Positions 16,878 through 25,499 of a stretch of 64,000 nucleotides of DNA are shown here, in pieces; within the stretch, counting starts at the first letter, position 1; every line of letters begins with the position of its first letter. The stretch covers positions 13,813-77,812 of the forward strand of contig JBBATH010000019.1 of NCBI GenBank assembly GCA_040398845.1, read 5' to 3'. The position numbers and the translations under genes were made by a program. The DNA comes from WLND01 sp040398845. GTDB lineage: Bacteria; Actinomycetota; Actinomycetes; S36-B12. The notes beneath the pieces were generated by a model that was not told the origin of the DNA, made no database searches, and saw only the letters and a list, made by a program, of their open reading frames with translations.

Positions 16878-19139
16878 CTACTCGCCCATCCCGGCAGCCG
16901 CGCCGAACGCGGCCTGCGCCCCCGCCGTTATCAAGATGCGAAAACCCTCAGCATCAAGAACGCGGATACCAAGGCTTTCTGCCTTCTTGAGCTTGGAGCT
17001 GGGCTTACCGCCGGGGTCGCCCTGGATCAGCGCGGTCGTGCTTTTGGAGACAGAGCCAGAAACCTTGCCACCTAGGTCGCTCACTGCTTCCGCCGCGGTT
17101 TCCCGGGTGAACCCTTCGAGCGCGCCCGTGATCACGAAGATGAGACCATCGAGTGGCCCGGTTGCGCGGTCGACGCTGACTTCTTCAGCAAGGCTCACTC
17201 CACCTCGGCGCCACTTCTCGATCACGTCGCGGTGCCAATCCTCGGCGAACCACTCGCGAATGGACTCTGCGATCACCATCCCGACCCCATCCGCACTCGC
17301 GAGTTCCTCCGCAGACGCGCCACTGATGGCATCCACGCTTCCGAACGCCCGAGCGAGCTCCTTAGCTGTCGGAGGACCCACGTGACGCATCGAGAGTGCG
17401 ACGAGGACCCGCCAAAGCGGGCGCCGGCGGGCAAGATCGAGTTCGACCAGAACAGTCTTCGCGTTCTCGGTGAGCTGCGGACCTGACTCCCCACGCGAAG
17501 CCTCTCGAGTGAAGAAGGGGCTGCGACGCAGATCATCCTCGGTAACGAGGAACAGGTCACCCTCGTCTGCCAACACACCCGTCTCAAGCAATGCACGCGC
17601 TGCCTTATCCCCTAAACCTTCAATATCTAGGGCAGAACGGGAGGCCACATGCGCGAGGCGCTCGCGAAGTTGGGCGGGACATGATCGCGCATTCGGGCAT
17701 CTGACGTCCTTGTCCCCCTCCTTCTCCGGGCGGAGCGGCGTTCCACAGTCGGGGCAGGCAAGCGGCATGACGAACGGGCGCTCGCTACCGTCGCGGGCCT
17801 CGATGACCGGACCGAGCACCTCCGGGATCACGTCTCCCGCCTTGCGGAGAAACACCATGTCGCCAATCAGGACGCCCTTACGCTCAACCTCGAAGGCGTT
17901 GTGGAGGGTCGACATGGAGACAGTGGATCCTGCTACCCGCACCGGCTCCATGACGGCGAAGGGAGTCACCCTTCCCGTTCGCCCGACGTTGACACGAATA
18001 TCCAGCAGCCTGGTGCGGACCACCTCCGGCGGGTACTTGTAGGCGATGGCCCAGCGTGGGGCTCGGGATGTTTCACCGAGACGGGACTGGAGCGCAATCT
18101 CGTTGACCTTGACGACCACGCCATCGATCTCGTGCTCAACGTCGTGACGGTGCTTGCCGAAATACTCGATGAAGGCCCGGACATCATCCGGCTGCGACAC
18201 CACCTTCGCGTGAGCGCTCACAGGCAATCCAAGGTCTGCGAGAAGTGAGTAGCCCTCGCTCAGGGTGCCGATCGACGCACCCTGGACCTGCCCGATCCCG
18301 TGCACGGTGAACCGCAAGCCCGACAGTCTCGCTATGGCGCGGTCAAGATCCAACTGCAAGCGTGCGATCCGCGCCGACGTTGCCGATCCCGATCCGCGGC
18401 CGGTCGAGGGGGTCTGCGGATTCGCGGCAACTGTTTGCTGAGCCGCCGAGAGATCCTTCTCGCGACGATCAACCCGTTGGCGTAGTGACCCCGCCGCAGC
18501 ATTTCGGGGGTTCGCAAACGGCGACAATTTCAGCGCTAGTTGCTCCTCATTCAGCCGTTCGAAGAACGCGTTCGTAAAGAAGACCTCGCCGCGAACTTCC
18601 AAGAGTGCAGGGACGTCTCGCCCGCCGGACGATCGCAGCGTCGCCGGAACATCTTCAATGAAGGATGCGTTGCGGGTGACATCTTCACCGGTCGTTCCAT
18701 CCCCTCGGGTGGCAAGGGATACCAGGTGGCCCGAGCGGTACACCGCATCGACTGCTAGCCCATCAATCTTCAATTCGCAAAGGAACTCGGGTGGCGAATC
18801 CAGACCCTTATCTAGTCGTTGCAGCCATTCAGTGAGTTCCTCCTGACTGAAAACATTGTCAAGCGAGAACATGCGCTGAAGATGCTCCACTGGCGCGAAC
18901 ATTTCAGCGACCTCGCCACCGACCGAAACTGTCGGCGAGTCGGGTGTCTGCAATTCGGGCCACACAGATTCAAGTTCTACGAGTTCGCGGAAGACGCGGT
19001 CGTACTCGTCGTCGTCGATGGTGGGGTGATCCCGCTGGTAGTAGGCGGTGCGCGCCTCGTTGATCGCCGCGACAAGTTCAACCCAGCGTTCTCGGGCTAC
19101 CTCTACAGACGTGGCAGGAGGCATCTGCGCGTTAGCCAT
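16878..19139 (-). CDS. ligA: NAD-dependent DNA ligase
   Basis: Seals nicks in replication and repair using NAD. The 753-residue product contains the adenylation motif CELKIDGLAVD with nucleophile Lys124, the OB fold, a zinc finger (CPDCGTP then CPNARSC), helix-hairpin-helix repeats and a C-terminal BRCT domain beginning near GPLDGLIFVITG. It is somewhat longer than the usual 670-700 because about 45 residues (from DRREKDLSAAQQ to LDRAIARL) are inserted after SLRQRV. The start is placed at ATG 19139, which overlaps the upstream stop by eight bases. The longer frame to 19280 lies inside the MetE-like gene. Confidence 0.95.
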   Translation of the reverse strand: MANAQMPPATSVEVARERWVELVAAINEARTAYYQRDHPTIDDDEYDRVFRELVELESVWPELQTPDSPTVSVGGEVAEMFAPVEHLQRMFSLDNVFSQEELTEWLQRLDKGLDSPPEFLCELKIDGLAVDAVYRSGHLVSLATRGDGTTGEDVTRNASFIEDVPATLRSSGGRDVPALLEVRGEVFFTNAFFERLNEEQLALKLSPFANPRNAAAGSLRQRVDRREKDLSAAQQTVAANPQTPSTGRGSGSATSARIARLQLDLDRAIARLSGLRFTVHGIGQVQGASIGTLSEGYSLLADLGLPVSAHAKVVSQPDDVRAFIEYFGKHRHDVEHEIDGVVVKVNEIALQSRLGETSRAPRWAIAYKYPPEVVRTRLLDIRVNVGRTGRVTPFAVMEPVRVAGSTVSMSTLHNAFEVERKGVLIGDMVFLRKAGDVIPEVLGPVIEARDGSERPFVMPLACPDCGTPLRPEKEGDKDVRCPNARSCPAQLRERLAHVASRSALDIEGLGDKAARALLETGVLADEGDLFLVTEDDLRRSPFFTREASRGESGPQLTENAKTVLVELDLARRRPLWRVLVALSMRHVGPPTAKELARAFGSVDAISGASAEELASADGVGMVIAESIREWFAEDWHRDVIEKWRRGGVSLAEEVSVDRATGPLDGLIFVITGALEGFTRETAAEAVSDLGGKVSGSVSKSTTALIQGDPGGKPSSKLKKAESLGIRVLDAEGFRILITAGAQAAFGAAAGMGE

Positions 19140-20199
19140 GGTCCAACCGACGTAAATCTCGATCGTCGACTTCCTCCCCGAAGCCCTCGCGAAGCACGCG
19201 TCCGGCCTTGCCACAGGCGCCATACGCCATTCGCACCCAATCCGGCGAAGCGCTGGCGAGGCCACATGTTGGGGTGACAACGACCCCCTCCATCAACGCG
19301 ACGTCGGTGAGGCCCAGTCGAGCGGCAATAGCCCGGACCGGCTCACTCGCTCGAGTATCGGAAACCCTCGAAACACCAACTCCCGGGACGCTTCCCGCGA
19401 GGATTCCCACTCCTGCCTCCCACAGCTCGCCCAATTCATCTTCATCCACCTGACCATTGAGCACATCGATGCTCACGAATGCGGCTCCTGACGACCGGAA
19501 GAGTCCAATGGGCGGACGTGTTGAGCAGCAGTGGATTCCGGCCATCGCCTGCGCCTGCGTGGTCGCACGAAGCACCGTTCGCAGGTGCGCCTCAGCCTTT
19601 GGCGGCTCGATGGCCGAGTAGCGCGAGATTCCGCTCGCCGTGCCAATGGAACCCTCAAGGACAGCCGTGATCGCAGGTTCATCCCACTGAACGATGAGTT
19701 CGGACCGTGGAAAGCGTCGCCTGAGGTCGCCCAGGTGGAGCCGGACGGCCTCAGCAAGCGCGTCGGCTAGGTCCCGGCAGGCACCTGGATCCTTGAGCAT
19801 TCGCTCACCAAAGGGGAGTTCCACGGATGCGGCCATGGTCCAAGGGCCGACGACTTGGGCCTTGACCGGCCCCTCGTAGCCGTCGCTCGTCTCCTCGAGG
19901 GCATCGAGATCCTCGGATAGCCATGAGATTGCTCGACGTAGCGTTCGCCCCTTGCCCGCTGTGATGCGCCAGCCGGCTGGAGTGGTCTCGAACCCGAAGT
20001 CATCACTGACCGCTGCGAGCAGTGCAGCCGTGCGCCCGATCATGTCTGCACCGGGCCCTCGGGCGGGGAGTTCAGGGCAGTGCAGAAATCCCGGCAACTC
20101 CCCCACGATGATTCGTGCTGCTTCTCGGGAGTCGGTGCCGGGGAGGGATCCGATGCCGGTGGCGCTGGCTGCCATCCAAGGGAAACTGCTCTGGGTCAT
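19132..20199 (-). CDS. MetE C-terminal-domain-like protein (cobalamin-independent methionine synthase family)
   Basis: A 355-residue protein related to the catalytic half of cobalamin-independent methionine synthase. Possible zinc-ligand motifs are GIHCCSTRP and VVTPTCGLASA. It lacks the N-terminal half of true MetE and the homocysteine/folate specificity is unproven, so the physiological reaction is uncertain. A gene of this type between mnmA and ligA is a standing feature of actinobacterial genomes. Its ATG overlaps the mnmA stop (ATGA). Confidence 0.85.
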   Translation of the reverse strand: MTQSSFPWMAASATGIGSLPGTDSREAARIIVGELPGFLHCPELPARGPGADMIGRTAALLAAVSDDFGFETTPAGWRITAGKGRTLRRAISWLSEDLDALEETSDGYEGPVKAQVVGPWTMAASVELPFGERMLKDPGACRDLADALAEAVRLHLGDLRRRFPRSELIVQWDEPAITAVLEGSIGTASGISRYSAIEPPKAEAHLRTVLRATTQAQAMAGIHCCSTRPPIGLFRSSGAAFVSIDVLNGQVDEDELGELWEAGVGILAGSVPGVGVSRVSDTRASEPVRAIAARLGLTDVALMEGVVVTPTCGLASASPDWVRMAYGACGKAGRVLREGFGEEVDDRDLRRLDHG

Positions 20200-21353
20200 G
20201 CAGACCCGTGGACGGTTGAGTCAAGAAGGGAACGTGGGACTGACTCAAGCGGCATTGAATCAAGCGGGATCGAGTCACGCGTGGTGAGGTCCACGGTCGC
20301 GGATCCAAGCACGCGAGTGCCGTCATACAACACAACGGCCTGACCCCGAGCTAGGCCTCGAATCGGTTCGCGAAGATCAACCATGAGGCGCTCGCCACGA
20401 ATCCAAGCGAGTGCTGGCACCGGATTGCCGTGAGCCCGAACCTGTGCCAGGACGGAAACGGGCGTCGCGCCGAGGGGCGCGCCTGCCCAGATCGGCTTGA
20501 TCCCCTCAATCCCGCGAATATCAAGCAGTTCCGGGGGACCAACGGTCACCTGCCGCGTCATGATGTCGATGTCGACAACGTATCGGGGAGCACCATCGTC
20601 GGCGGGTTGCGAGATTCGAAGACCCCGCCGCTGGCCAATGGTGAACCCGAACGTGCCGTTGTGCTCGGCAAGGACGGCGCCGGTCGTGACATCGACGATT
20701 TCACCCGGCGAGCGACCAAGCCGCCCCTCGAGGAAGCCTGCGGTGTCGCCGTCCGGGATGAAGCAGATGTCATGGCTGTCGGGCTTGCGAGCGACAAGTA
20801 GGCCCCGCTCCTCGGCCTCGAGTCGAACTGTCGACTTCAGGTCGTCACCCAGCGGGAAGATCGCGTGCTCGAGTTGGTCTGCGCGAAGGACACCAAGGAC
20901 GTACGACTGATCCTTGTCACTATCCACGGCTCGATGAAGTTCAACGCCATCGAGCCCCTGCTCTATCCGTGCATAATGCCCGGTGGCCACTGCATCGAAG
21001 TCCATGGCGAGGGCCCGATCGAGGACTGCGCTAAATTTGATCTTCTCGTTGCAACGCAGGCAGGGGTTCGGTGTCCGCCCCTGTTCGTATTCGGCCACGA
21101 AGTCATCGATGACGTCGGCGGCGAATCTCTCGGAGAAGTCCCAGACATAGAAGGGAATTCCGAGCATGTCTGCGACTCGCCGAGCATCTCGTGCGTCATC
21201 AAGGGTGCAGCATCCGCGGGAGCCAGCAGTGTCGGCGTGTGACTTTCGAGAAAGGGCGAGGTGGATGCCCACCACCTCGTGACCAGCATCGATGACTCTC
21301 GCAGCTGCGACGGCTGAGTCGACACCGCCGGACATGGCGGCAATGACCTTCAT
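20196..21353 (-). CDS. mnmA: tRNA-uridine 2-sulfurtransferase
   Basis: Thiolates U34 of Lys, Glu and Gln tRNAs. The 385-residue product has the PP-loop AMSGGVDSAVAA at 6-17. The catalytic cysteines are in LRCNEKIKF (Cys101) and SHDICFIPDG (Cys197). Persulfide sulfur would come from the cysteine desulfurase encoded just upstream. The C-terminal tail has an unusual Ser/Asp-Ser repeat (RDSIPLDSMPLESVPRSLLD). Translationally coupled to the MetE-like gene. Confidence 0.95.
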   Translation of the reverse strand: MKVIAAMSGGVDSAVAAARVIDAGHEVVGIHLALSRKSHADTAGSRGCCTLDDARDARRVADMLGIPFYVWDFSERFAADVIDDFVAEYEQGRTPNPCLRCNEKIKFSAVLDRALAMDFDAVATGHYARIEQGLDGVELHRAVDSDKDQSYVLGVLRADQLEHAIFPLGDDLKSTVRLEAEERGLLVARKPDSHDICFIPDGDTAGFLEGRLGRSPGEIVDVTTGAVLAEHNGTFGFTIGQRRGLRISQPADDGAPRYVVDIDIMTRQVTVGPPELLDIRGIEGIKPIWAGAPLGATPVSVLAQVRAHGNPVPALAWIRGERLMVDLREPIRGLARGQAVVLYDGTRVLGSATVDLTTRDSIPLDSMPLESVPRSLLDSTVHGSA

Positions 21354-21405
21354 GACTCACCGTTCATGAGATGCCCATCGCGGGATGACACTCGCTCCGC
21401 AGTGC

Positions 21406-22632
21406 TCATCTTCTCGCTCGCGCGGTCATGAGGCCCGCCCGGGCGGCTCGCTCGACGGCTGCGGGCAACGCCCGCACGACGGCCTCGACATCATCCGCTG
21501 TTGTCGAGCGACCCAGACTGAAACGCAAGGAGGCTCTGGCGGTTGGCTCATCGACACCCATGGCAAGGAGGACGTGACTGGGTTCCGGGATTCCTGCCGT
21601 GCAGGCAGAGCCAGTCGAGCAGTCGATCCCAGCCGCGTCAAGGAGCATCAGCAGTGCATCGCCCTCGCATCCGGGGAAGGAGAAATGTGCGTTCCCCGGA
21701 AGTCGAACATCATCGCCCGCTGTTGGCGTTGGGCCCGAAGTCGAGACAGGGCCGTTGAGGACTGATCCGGGCACGGCATCAAGGACGGCCGAAACTAACT
21801 GATCACGTAACTCGCGGACGTGTGCTGCGTGCGCGGGCTGATGAGTGACCGCATGATGGACAGCAACAGCAAAGGCTGCAATCGCCGGTGCATCAAAGGT
21901 CCCAGATCGAATGTCTCGCTCCTGGCCGCCGCCATGCATGATCGGTGTGAGGGTGAGTGCCGGATCGAGGATGAGGGCGCCCACGCCAAACGGCCCGCCG
22001 ATCTTGTGGCTGCTGATCGTGACAGCATGCGCCCCAACCTCGGCTACGTTCACCGGTATCTGGCCCAACGACTGCACTGCATCAGTGTGGAACGGGACTC
22101 CAGCCTCTCGGCAGAGCGCCGCAATCTGACGCACGGGCTCGATGGTTCCGACCTCATTGTTCGCCCACATCACCGTGCACAGTGCGACATCACCGCCGCG
22201 GAGGGACTCCTCTATCTGGGCGAGACTGACGCAGCCGACGGCGTCAACGCCCAGCCACTCAACGTGGGCCCCCTCATGCGCGGCGAGCCATTCAACAGGA
22301 TCGAGAACCGCGTGGTGCTCGATCGACGAAGCAAGGACTCGTGGCGGCGCTTCGAGGCGAGGTTGGCGCTGCCAAAACAAGCCCTTGACCGCGAGGTTGT
22401 CGGACTCAGTACCCCCCGAAGTAAAGATGACAGCGCTCGGCCTGGTGCCGAGGTCCGCTGCGATGCTCTCCCGAGCCTCCTCGACCACCTGACGGACGGA
22501 TCGCCCTGCGGCGTGGAGCGAGGACGGGTTCCCGGCGAACTCGGACACCTGCAACCAACGCGCCCGCGCCGCAGGCAGCATCGGCGTGGTCGCGGCATGG
22601 TCCAGATACGCCCGATGCGTCACGGGGTCCAT
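21406..22632 (-). CDS. cysteine desulfurase (IscS/NifS family)
   Basis: A PLP enzyme that strips sulfur from cysteine for tRNA thiolation and Fe-S assembly. From ATG 22632 the 408-residue product starts with YLDHAATTPM. The PLP Lys210 is in SSHKIGGPFGVGAL, and the active Cys344 is on the loop STGSACTAG. The longer frame to 22701 adds a Gly/Pro/Arg-rich stretch without family similarity and was rejected. It is adjacent to mnmA, its expected sulfur acceptor. Confidence 0.93.
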   Translation of the reverse strand: MDPVTHRAYLDHAATTPMLPAARARWLQVSEFAGNPSSLHAAGRSVRQVVEEARESIAADLGTRPSAVIFTSGGTESDNLAVKGLFWQRQPRLEAPPRVLASSIEHHAVLDPVEWLAAHEGAHVEWLGVDAVGCVSLAQIEESLRGGDVALCTVMWANNEVGTIEPVRQIAALCREAGVPFHTDAVQSLGQIPVNVAEVGAHAVTISSHKIGGPFGVGALILDPALTLTPIMHGGGQERDIRSGTFDAPAIAAFAVAVHHAVTHQPAHAAHVRELRDQLVSAVLDAVPGSVLNGPVSTSGPTPTAGDDVRLPGNAHFSFPGCEGDALLMLLDAAGIDCSTGSACTAGIPEPSHVLLAMGVDEPTARASLRFSLGRSTTADDVEAVVRALPAAVERAARAGLMTARARR

Positions 22633-22708
22633 GCTAGCGGGAGAACCAGGCTCCCGCCGGGGCGTGAGCCCACGTCCTGAAGGTGACCCGCCGGGTCCCA
22701 CGGCCTCG

Positions 22709-23665
22709 TTACGCCGAGCGCTTCGCGATTTCGTCGGTCAATTGCGGAACGATCGAGAACAGATCACCGACGACGCCGTAGTCGGCGAGCTCGAAGATCG
22801 GTGCCTCAGCATCCTTGTTCACCACGATGATGGTCTTTGACGTCTGCATCCCGGCGCGATGTTGGATGGCACCGGAGATGCCATTGGCGATGTATAGCTG
22901 TGGCGAGACGGTCTTGCCGGTCTGACCGACCTGATACTGATGCGGATACCAGCCCGCGTCAGTTGCTGCGCGCGACGCACCGACCGCGCCGTGCAGGCTG
23001 TCGGCAAGGGCCTCGATGACAGCGAAGCCCTCTGGTGAGCCAACGCCTCGGCCACCGGACACGACGATCGAGGCTTCCGCGAGTTCCGGACGCCCACCCT
23101 TTACCGCGGCAGTTGAGCCGGTGACCGTCGCCTTCTTCGCGCCGTCAGATAGGGAGATGCTCACGTCGCTCCGCGCTGCCGCCCCGGTCGATGCGACGGG
23201 CGGGGTGGCGTTGGGACGAACGGTGAAGATCGGCGTGCCCGATGTAACGCGGGAGTGGACGACGGTCGAACCGCCGAACACCGACTGGGTCGCGATGAGG
23301 TCTGCGGTGATGGCCACGGCGTCAGTGATGACACCAGAATCGATGCGGACAGCCAGGCGACCTGCAGCCTCCTTGCCGTCAGCGGTTGATGCAACGATGA
23401 CCGCGACCGGGGCCTTCTCTGCGACGAGGTGCGCGAGGACCTCGGCTTTTGGGGCGACAGGATGCGCCGCGAGTTCCGGGCTCTCAGCCACGTAGACAAC
23501 TGCCGCGCCGAATTCCGCGAGGATCGCCTCAGCGGCGGCCGAGTAACATGGACCGACCCAGACCGCACTCGGCTCACCGAGGCTGCCTGCCAACGTGAGC
23601 AACTCGGTCGTGACCTTCTTCACGACGCCGTCAACCTGCTCGACAAGAACGAGGACTTCACCCAT
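22709..23665 (-). CDS. etfA: electron transfer flavoprotein alpha subunit
   Basis: FAD-binding subunit that carries electrons from acyl-CoA dehydrogenases to the quinone pool. The 318-residue product ends with the FAD domain signature LYIANGISGAIQHRAGMQ and IVVNKDAEAPIFELADYGVVGD. The ATG at 23665 has AAGGAG nine bases upstream. A TTG at 23674 directly abuts that site and is unlikely. It follows etfB after 31 bases. Confidence 0.95.
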   Translation of the reverse strand: MGEVLVLVEQVDGVVKKVTTELLTLAGSLGEPSAVWVGPCYSAAAEAILAEFGAAVVYVAESPELAAHPVAPKAEVLAHLVAEKAPVAVIVASTADGKEAAGRLAVRIDSGVITDAVAITADLIATQSVFGGSTVVHSRVTSGTPIFTVRPNATPPVASTGAAARSDVSISLSDGAKKATVTGSTAAVKGGRPELAEASIVVSGGRGVGSPEGFAVIEALADSLHGAVGASRAATDAGWYPHQYQVGQTGKTVSPQLYIANGISGAIQHRAGMQTSKTIIVVNKDAEAPIFELADYGVVGDLFSIVPQLTDEIAKRSA

Positions 23666-23696
23666 GATCAACAACTCCTTCGACGATGTGCGGGAT

Positions 23697-24476
23697 TCAG
23701 ATGAACTTTTGTCCGACGAGGAAGTCGGCGATCTTCACGCCGCCATTCCCCTCATCAGTGACCACGGTGCCCGCGGCCTTCGGCGGCCGCGCCGCAAAGT
23801 CGACGACGGCACTCCACGAAGCGCTCGCGCCTACGCGGGCCAGGTCCAGCCCCGCATCTGCAACCGTAAGGTTCTCGACCGGCTTCTTCTTCGCGGCCAT
23901 GATGCCCTTAAAGGACGGGTAACGCGGTTCATTGATCTTTTCAACGACGCTCAGGACTGCAGGCAGTGACGCCGTCACTGTGTCGTAGCCGGAATCAGTG
24001 ACGCGGTCGATGGTGACCTGCGTTCCCTCGAACTCGACCTTCTGCGCGAACGTCAACTGGGCGAGACCCATTCGCTCTGCAACCATCGCCGGCACGACGC
24101 TCATGCGAGCATCAGTCGACTCCGATCCGAAGACGATGAGGTCGAAGCCTCGGCCCTCAAGGATGGTCGCGAGCGCATACGAGGTGGCGAGGGCGTCGGA
24201 GCCGTGCAGGCCGTCGTCGACGAGGTGGATACCGGCATCGGCACCCATGCTCAGTGCCTTGCGGATCGTCTCGCCGGCTCGCTCGGGGCCCATGGTCACG
24301 ATGGTCACCTCGGCGCCGTGCGCTTCACCAATCTGCAGCGCCTCCTCGACCGCGTACTCGTCGAGTTCATTCATCACTCCGTCGGCGGCCTCGCGATCGA
24401 GGGTTGAGTCATCAGAGCGAAGTTTCTTCTCGGCCCAGGTGTCTGGAACCTGCTTCACGCACACGGCGATTTTCAC
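23697..24476 (-). CDS. etfB: electron transfer flavoprotein beta subunit
   Basis: AMP-binding subunit of ETF. The 259-residue product starts VKIAVCVKQVPDTW and has GTQVTIDRVTDSGYDTV and PRYPSFKGIMAAKKKP, typical of the family. The GTG at 24476 is chosen because AAGGAG lies five bases before it and similarity begins exactly there. The open frame to 24665 upstream is leader sequence. Divergent from the ethylmalonyl-CoA operon, whose methylsuccinyl-CoA dehydrogenase would need ETF as electron acceptor, although this etf locus is also conserved in actinomycetes without that operon. Confidence 0.95.
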   Translation of the reverse strand: MKIAVCVKQVPDTWAEKKLRSDDSTLDREAADGVMNELDEYAVEEALQIGEAHGAEVTIVTMGPERAGETIRKALSMGADAGIHLVDDGLHGSDALATSYALATILEGRGFDLIVFGSESTDARMSVVPAMVAERMGLAQLTFAQKVEFEGTQVTIDRVTDSGYDTVTASLPAVLSVVEKINEPRYPSFKGIMAAKKKPVENLTVADAGLDLARVGASASWSAVVDFAARPPKAAGTVVTDEGNGGVKIADFLVGQKFI

Positions 24477-24490
24477 GCGAACTCCTTCAT

Positions 24491-24535
24491 CTTGAAAACG
24501 AACCTGTTGAAAACGAGCAAGTTGAAATCGAGCAA
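24491..24535 (+). repeat. three 15-bp tandem repeats in the etfB leader
   Basis: Three units of the pattern GTTGAAAACGAGCAA occupy 24491-24505, 24506-24520 and 24521-24535, with one to four changes between units. They lie between the likely etfB promoter and its ribosome site. The 15-base period keeps an upstream open frame, which is why that frame is not interrupted. Confidence 0.7.
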
Positions 24536-24589
24536 GGGACCCACAAATGTACGGCCAGCTGTCGATAGTTTGAGGGTCGCCACGGCGTC

Positions 24590-24595
24590 TGTCAA
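24590..24595 (-). promoter_or_regulatory. -35 box of the etfBA promoter
   Basis: A perfect TTGACA on the minus strand. A -10 is less clear: CAAACT at 17 bases or AACTAT at 19 bases. Transcription would start near 24560 and run through the tandem repeats to etfB. Confidence 0.45.
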
Positions 24596-24628
24596 GAGGC
24601 CAAGCGGAATTGAATGAGGACCTACCCC

Positions 24629-24666
24629 TTGACACCGCCATGAAATGACCGTACAAATACGTCATT
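24629..24666 (+). promoter_or_regulatory. promoter and operator of the gntR-ccr operon
   Basis: TTGACA (24629-24634), a 17-base spacer and TACAAA (24652-24657) form a near-consensus promoter. An imperfect palindrome, AATGACCGTA-CAAA-TACGTCATT (24644-24666, one extra C in the left arm), covers the -10 and the start site. This is where a GntR-type repressor would block transcription, so autoregulation by the first gene is likely. Confidence 0.7.
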
Positions 24667-24758
24667 GTTCATCGTTTCCGATGCCCCGCAGCGGAATGAC
24701 GAGCGCTCGCGCTTCGATGAGGAGATGCGTCGGATCAGATTTCGAGGAGGTGAAGGCT

Positions 24759-25499
24759 ATGGCGGGGAATCGTGGCGCCGCTTATCAAACTCTGGCGTCA
24801 GGCCTTCGAACCTCGATCCTTCAGGGCAAGTACGCCGACGGACGTGCGCTCCCGACCGAGGCCGAACTTGCCCAGCAGCATCAATTGAGCCGGCAGACCG
24901 TTCGCCGAGCATTCCAGGAACTCGTCGCCGACGACCTTGTCTACCGGGTTGCCGGGCGCGGCACCTTTGTGGCGCCCGCTGATCGCCAGTACTTGCGACA
25001 ACACGGCTCCATCGAGGAGCTCATGGGACTGTCGCTCGATACCGAGTTGGAACTCCTCGAGCCGATCGGTGCTCGCGTTGACGTCGCTGCGGCCGGTCGA
25101 CTGCGAACAACGGGCGACGTGGTGAGCACCGTGCGCTTTCGTCGGTTGCACGATGGCAAGCCCTTCTGCATCACCGACACCACCTTCCCCCTCGAGGTCG
25201 GCCAGCAGCTCAGCGACCTTCCCGAACTCACGGTGCAGGGCACCGTCAGTCGCATCACCGTCATCGGGGTGCTCGATAAGCGTCTTGAGAGTCCGATCAC
25301 CGAGGCTGACCAGAGCATCACAGCGGTCGCTGCCCCCGCCGACATCGCCGAGGCACTGCAGTGCGACGCCGGCTATCCCCTACTGCGCATCGATCGTGTC
25401 TACCGCGATGGTAACGGTCGAGCCGTCGAACTCGCCGTCAGCCATTTCCTCCCAGAGCTCTACTCATACCGCGTCCAACTTCGAAGGAATACACCGTGA
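24759..25499 (+). CDS. GntR/HutC-family transcriptional regulator
   Basis: A 246-residue regulator. The N-terminal winged helix (about 8-75) contains GRALPTEAELAQQHQLSRQTVRRAFQ-type recognition. The C-terminal UTRA ligand domain (about 90-240) ends in PLLRIDRVYRDGNGRAVELAVSHF. The ATG at 24759 has GGAGG eight bases upstream. Its stop overlaps the GTG of ccr, so repressor and enzymes are cotranscribed. It most likely senses a metabolite of C2 or acyl-CoA metabolism, but the ligand is unknown. Confidence 0.9.
   Translation: MAGNRGAAYQTLASGLRTSILQGKYADGRALPTEAELAQQHQLSRQTVRRAFQELVADDLVYRVAGRGTFVAPADRQYLRQHGSIEELMGLSLDTELELLEPIGARVDVAAAGRLRTTGDVVSTVRFRRLHDGKPFCITDTTFPLEVGQQLSDLPELTVQGTVSRITVIGVLDKRLESPITEADQSITAVAAPADIAEALQCDAGYPLLRIDRVYRDGNGRAVELAVSHFLPELYSYRVQLRRNTP

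Noticed and set aside
24491..24535. CRISPR-like array
   Set aside because: Only three contiguous 15-base units without spacers.
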